A DNA stretch of 64,000 bases. Origin: Hydractinia symbiolongicarpus (Eukaryota; Cnidaria; Hydrozoa; Anthoathecata; Hydractiniidae). Below the pieces are notes generated by a model, which was not told the DNA's origin, ran no database searches, and saw only the letters and a program-made list of their open reading frames with translations. Positions 60,716-64,000 of this stretch are shown in pieces. Where the stretch lies: NCBI RefSeq assembly GCF_029227915.1, contig NC_079885.1, forward strand, positions 21,525,001-21,589,000, written 5' to 3'. Every line of letters begins with the position of its first letter. The stretch's first letter is position 1. The position numbers were made by a program, and so were the translations under genes.

Positions 60716-61699
60716 TTTTCTTTACGGATAAAAATTGCGGCTCCCTATGGTCTCTGTTTGAAGTGTGAAAGACTGATCAGAAAAAAAGTTAGTTATTTGG
60801 ATAAAGTCGACATTCCCTTTTGAAAACAAAATAATTTCACCATTGGAAAGATCGTCGTTTCTTTAGTATAAATGACTAATGGAAAAAAATCAATTTTATG
60901 ATAAATAAAGGGTATAGAGACCATTGTCAATCAAACAATAGTTTTAGAAGGTCATGGAAAAAACAGAGATACTAAAATTTTACTTTAAACCTTATGGATT
61001 TGACTATTGCGTAAACAGCGTGTAATTGCTTTTGGATGCTATTTTGAGAAATGTTGCATTAGGGATCCCTCAATTATGCATTATCCCTGACTGTTCTGTG
61101 TATATATATAGCAACATTTAAATAAGACTTTATTCTATAAAAAGAAAGTTCTTGAAACAACATATAAATACACAGCATTTTGGTCTTAAAGATTTAATTT
61201 TTTTATAATATTAATAAGTTAGCTAATTATAAGGATTCTGAACTATTATAAATTGAGGTACATTGTCTTGTCGTTACATGATTTGACGTGTTTTGGTATG
61301 CCAAAAGATACCATTTGAAATTTAACTGTCACCAAATGCGTTCTTGCTAACAAAATATTTATTTTATATGTATATATATATACATGGACATTTATAAAAA
61401 ATAGGTGTTTTAGTCAAATGTAACCCTAACTTTGCAAAGAGCTAATTTGTTCCTGTGAAAAACCAAAATCAGATTTTATAGAGGAAATAAGCTTTATTTT
61501 CCAAAACTTATTTTGTTTATATGTATATATTTATATTGACTAAGAGCCTCTATTTTTACCCATTTTGCAAACTATGCTGGACCATATCCTTCACTGCATG
61601 TTTATCTTGCTGAACAAGAGATTTTTTAGCCAATAGACAGCATTGCTCGAATATATAAAATCTCATTGTAATGTACCTTCTAGTTACAAAATATATTCA
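60716..61699. other. upstream region of MVD, no gene seen
   Basis: AT-rich sequence with TA microsatellites near 61100 and 61369-61381. It should hold the promoter of the mevalonate decarboxylase gene. Confidence 0.45.
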
Positions 61700-61940
61700 A
61701 TGACGACGACGGAGAAATCTATCAAGTCCATTGCCCCTATAAACATAGCTGTGGTGAAGTATTGTGAGTATTTTGAAACATATTAGCAGTTTTGTTTAGA
61801 ATGTTCTTGAAAAGCCATCAATGATGATTGCTCTATACAAAGTTTCAACAAATAATAATTTTGTTCCAGGGGGCAAGGAAAACGAAGAGTTCAACACACC
61901 TTTAAATTCCTCTATCAGTGTAACGTTACATGTCAAAGAT
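61700..61940 (+). CDS. MVD: diphosphomevalonate decarboxylase, exons 1-2 (partial)
   Basis: A GHMP-family enzyme that decarboxylates mevalonate diphosphate to isopentenyl diphosphate (mevalonate pathway). Exon 1 is 61700-61763 and exon 2 is 61870-61940; the junction splits Trp (T|GG). The spliced protein starts MTTTEKSIKSIAPINIAVVK and continues with YWGKENEEFNTPLNSSISVT. This matches the universal MVD N-terminus (APVNIAVIKYWGK...LPINSSLSVTL), including Tyr and Lys that contact substrate in the family. Exon 2 ends HVKD before GTAAGT in phase 0. No third exon was found up to 64000, so the rest must lie beyond the window. A decayed LINE sits in what would be intron 2. Confidence 0.88.
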
Positions 61941-62764
61941 GTAAGTCGATACTTTTATAGTTACCAAGTTGAGTAATTCTTCTTCCTGATAAGAAATTAA
62001 GCCATGAAGAAATTTTAATTTTACATGTTTTTATGTAAGAACTGGTAAAATCTGAGCTGGGGCGGGCTCTTCTTATTACACCGTTCTTACCCCTCCTAAA
62101 AACTTAATTCTTTTCCGGCCTATCAATAAGAAAATAACACCGGAGCAATAAATCGCTCACTCAAGGTTACAATAATTTAGATTGGGTGTGCAACCTGAAT
62201 AAAGAGAATAAGTTTATAAACGCATATAAATGTGTGTTTATAAACTTATTTTATTACATTTTTTATCTATTTTTCTTTATATAATATATTGGATATTTTT
62301 TTACTGCAAATAATAAGAAAGATGACATTGAATTCCATGTGAAATGAATTGATATTGTTCAGCCAGACAAACTTTTTGTGGAATTGGGGGAACAATGAAT
62401 GGCTCAGCTAGTTTCTTAATTCTCAGAATTGGGCAAGTCCCTTATTGATAGGCCTGTATCTTCAATTTTGAAAATTCTCGTCCTTAAATCTCTAAAAGTA
62501 GATTTTTAACAACTTTGTCAAATCTCAAATCTCCTCGATTTAATGTGTCAGATGTTTTTAATTCTGTAGAAATAAATAAACATTTTGTTAGATTTGAACA
62601 ATGATTTGAGCCTGAGTCAGTTCTTATTCTGATTTCTTAAAATTTGAGAATCATGTTCTTATTAAAGTGTTCTTATTAAAAAAACAAAGTACATGTAGGT
62701 CCTCTGAAACAACTGAGTTGATTTTGCACCTTTTTTCGCAGCTTGCCTCCTCAAATTCATTTTC
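61941..62764. other. MVD intron 2, left part, nothing recognised
   Basis: AT-rich intronic sequence. No third MVD exon was recognised. Confidence 0.45.
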
Positions 62765-63937
62765 ATCATCATTCATCATTCTCGGCTTAGCGTCTGTTTT
62801 CCATACTAGCATGGGTTGGATGGGTTATATTAATGACCCTCTTCCAATTTGATCTAGACTGTGTTACATCTAAACTCAACTTCCGCTGTATCAAGTCTGT
62901 CCTTATAACCTCCTGCTAAGTCTTTCTCGGTCTGCCTCTGGGCTTTGCCCCAGGAACTATCAAGTTCTACACTTTCTTACCCAATTATCCTCCTCCATTC
63001 TTTCCAAGTGCCTCAGGCAATTCAATCTTCTTATCTGGATAACATTTTTAATTCTACGGATATTTAGCCTGCTTCTTAGCTCATCTGAACTCTTTTTGTC
63101 TCTCAGACTGGTGTTACACATCCACCTAACCATTCTTATATTATTCCTTTCTAAACAGTCAAGATCTTCCTGCTTCACTGCCCATGTCTCACTACCGTAC
63201 AACATAACACTTCTTACACAGGCCTCATACAACCTACCTTTTACCTCAATTGACAAGACTCTGCTAGTCAATAAAAGAAGTAGTAACTCTCTGAACTTTT
63301 TTTCAAGCAGAAACTATCCTGCAAACACTTCTTCCAACACTGCCTTCACTGCCCAACATATCACCTAAGTAACAGAAGTTCTCAACTATCTCTAACAAGC
63401 CACTGTTGTACAACATTGACGCATCATTGAAAATAAGTCCTTCTCTATAATCTCACCTTTGCAACGCTTGCATACAAACTGAATGTCAGCTCTTAACCTT
63501 CCACCAATACTACTGCACTTTTTATGTACCCAATGACTGCAAGTCTGACAAAAAATTGAGTTACTACCAACCGCTTTCCTGCAAACTCCACAAGGCCACT
63601 TTCCAACTACAACACTTGGCTGCAATGCTACTAATCATGACTTTAGACTTTGCTGTGTTCACTCTTAGCCCTTTCTTTTCTAGTCGAGAAGTGGAAGAAA
63701 GTTCTACTTCTCAAACTTTTCAACTAATTCTTCTATCGACTGTGCTATGAGAACCAAGTCATCTGCATACAATAACTCACATGGACAACCTGTTCTGAAC
63801 TCCATCGACAGCGCTTCTAAGACTAGAACAAACAACAAAGGACTAAATACAGAACCCTGATGTACACCAACATTTACACTTAATTCATCACTAAGTGAAT
63901 CGTTAATCCTGACACGACTTCTATTTTGATCCACCAT
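62765..63937 (-). pseudogene. LINE relic with PHD-like finger, truncated
   Basis: Minus-strand blocks in order: GVHQGSVFSPLLFVLVLEAL and YADDLVLIA (reverse transcriptase catalytic motif, 63704-63937), then a Cys-rich finger CGVCRKAVGSNSIFCQTC...HWVHKKC (63392-63625), then YGSETWAVKQEDLDCLERNN (62960-63271) and a 3' part with PRGRPRK. The 3' end near 62765-62800 has ATG-rich short repeats. Frames are broken between blocks and the 5' half is missing beyond 63937. This is a common cnidarian CR1/RTE-like layout. It is inserted opposite to MVD. Confidence 0.85.
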
Positions 63938-64000
63938 AAATAAAATAAAAAATTCATTCAGTGCAAAAACTGTTGTTTTTTATTTCTATATTTGCTTATA

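Overview
This window is AT-rich eukaryotic nuclear DNA from an animal. It has GT-AG introns, animal gene families and many small repeats. The gene content, the Polinton type, the Penelope-like element and the style of the small repeats suggest a cnidarian, probably a hydrozoan; that placement is inference. No prokaryotic operons, rRNA genes, functional tRNA genes or CRISPR arrays were seen.

Layout: (1) 2203-6175, minus: a complete nine-exon enolase gene whose spliced frame closes exactly. (2) 10794-15462, minus: a four-exon homeobox gene. Its N-terminal half reads as a SIX domain with the SIX linker, but its homeodomain is of the TALE (three-residue loop extension) type. This is the most unusual host gene here. 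(3) 16779-25153, minus: a complete seven-exon TMEM231 gene (ciliary transition zone), with a 19-bp minisatellite in intron 5. (4) 26-29 kb: no gene, but a tRNA-derived SINE, a 23-bp minisatellite and a strict 90-bp satellite-like array. (5) 30582-31556 and 50398-51375, minus: two intronless-CDS class A GPCR paralogues whose middles are nearly identical while both ends have diverged. (6) 35200-49402, between the GPCRs: a 14.2-kb Polinton/Maverick with about 171-bp terminal inverted repeats and a 5-6 bp target duplication. It carries a broken protein-primed DNA polymerase, a broken retroviral-type integrase, a broken major capsid gene, Cys-rich/HNH proteins and several small structural-looking genes. 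No packaging ATPase or maturation protease was found. (7) 53-64 kb: a transposon graveyard (head-to-tail Helitron-like units, Penelope-like GIY-YIG relic, TIR MITEs, second SINE copy, two LINE relics, Mutator-like transposase relic). It surrounds the first two exons of a plus-strand mevalonate diphosphate decarboxylase gene that runs off the window.

The host genes look independent: glycolysis, transcription, cilium, signalling and sterol/isoprenoid synthesis. The Polinton genes form a decayed virus-like module. In it a short TATA-rich motif precedes several start codons, and one gene contains an in-frame A-AAA-AAC slippery heptamer exactly where its reading frame moves by -1. Exon boundaries come from GT/AG sites, frame continuity and remembered family sequence; no alignment program was run.
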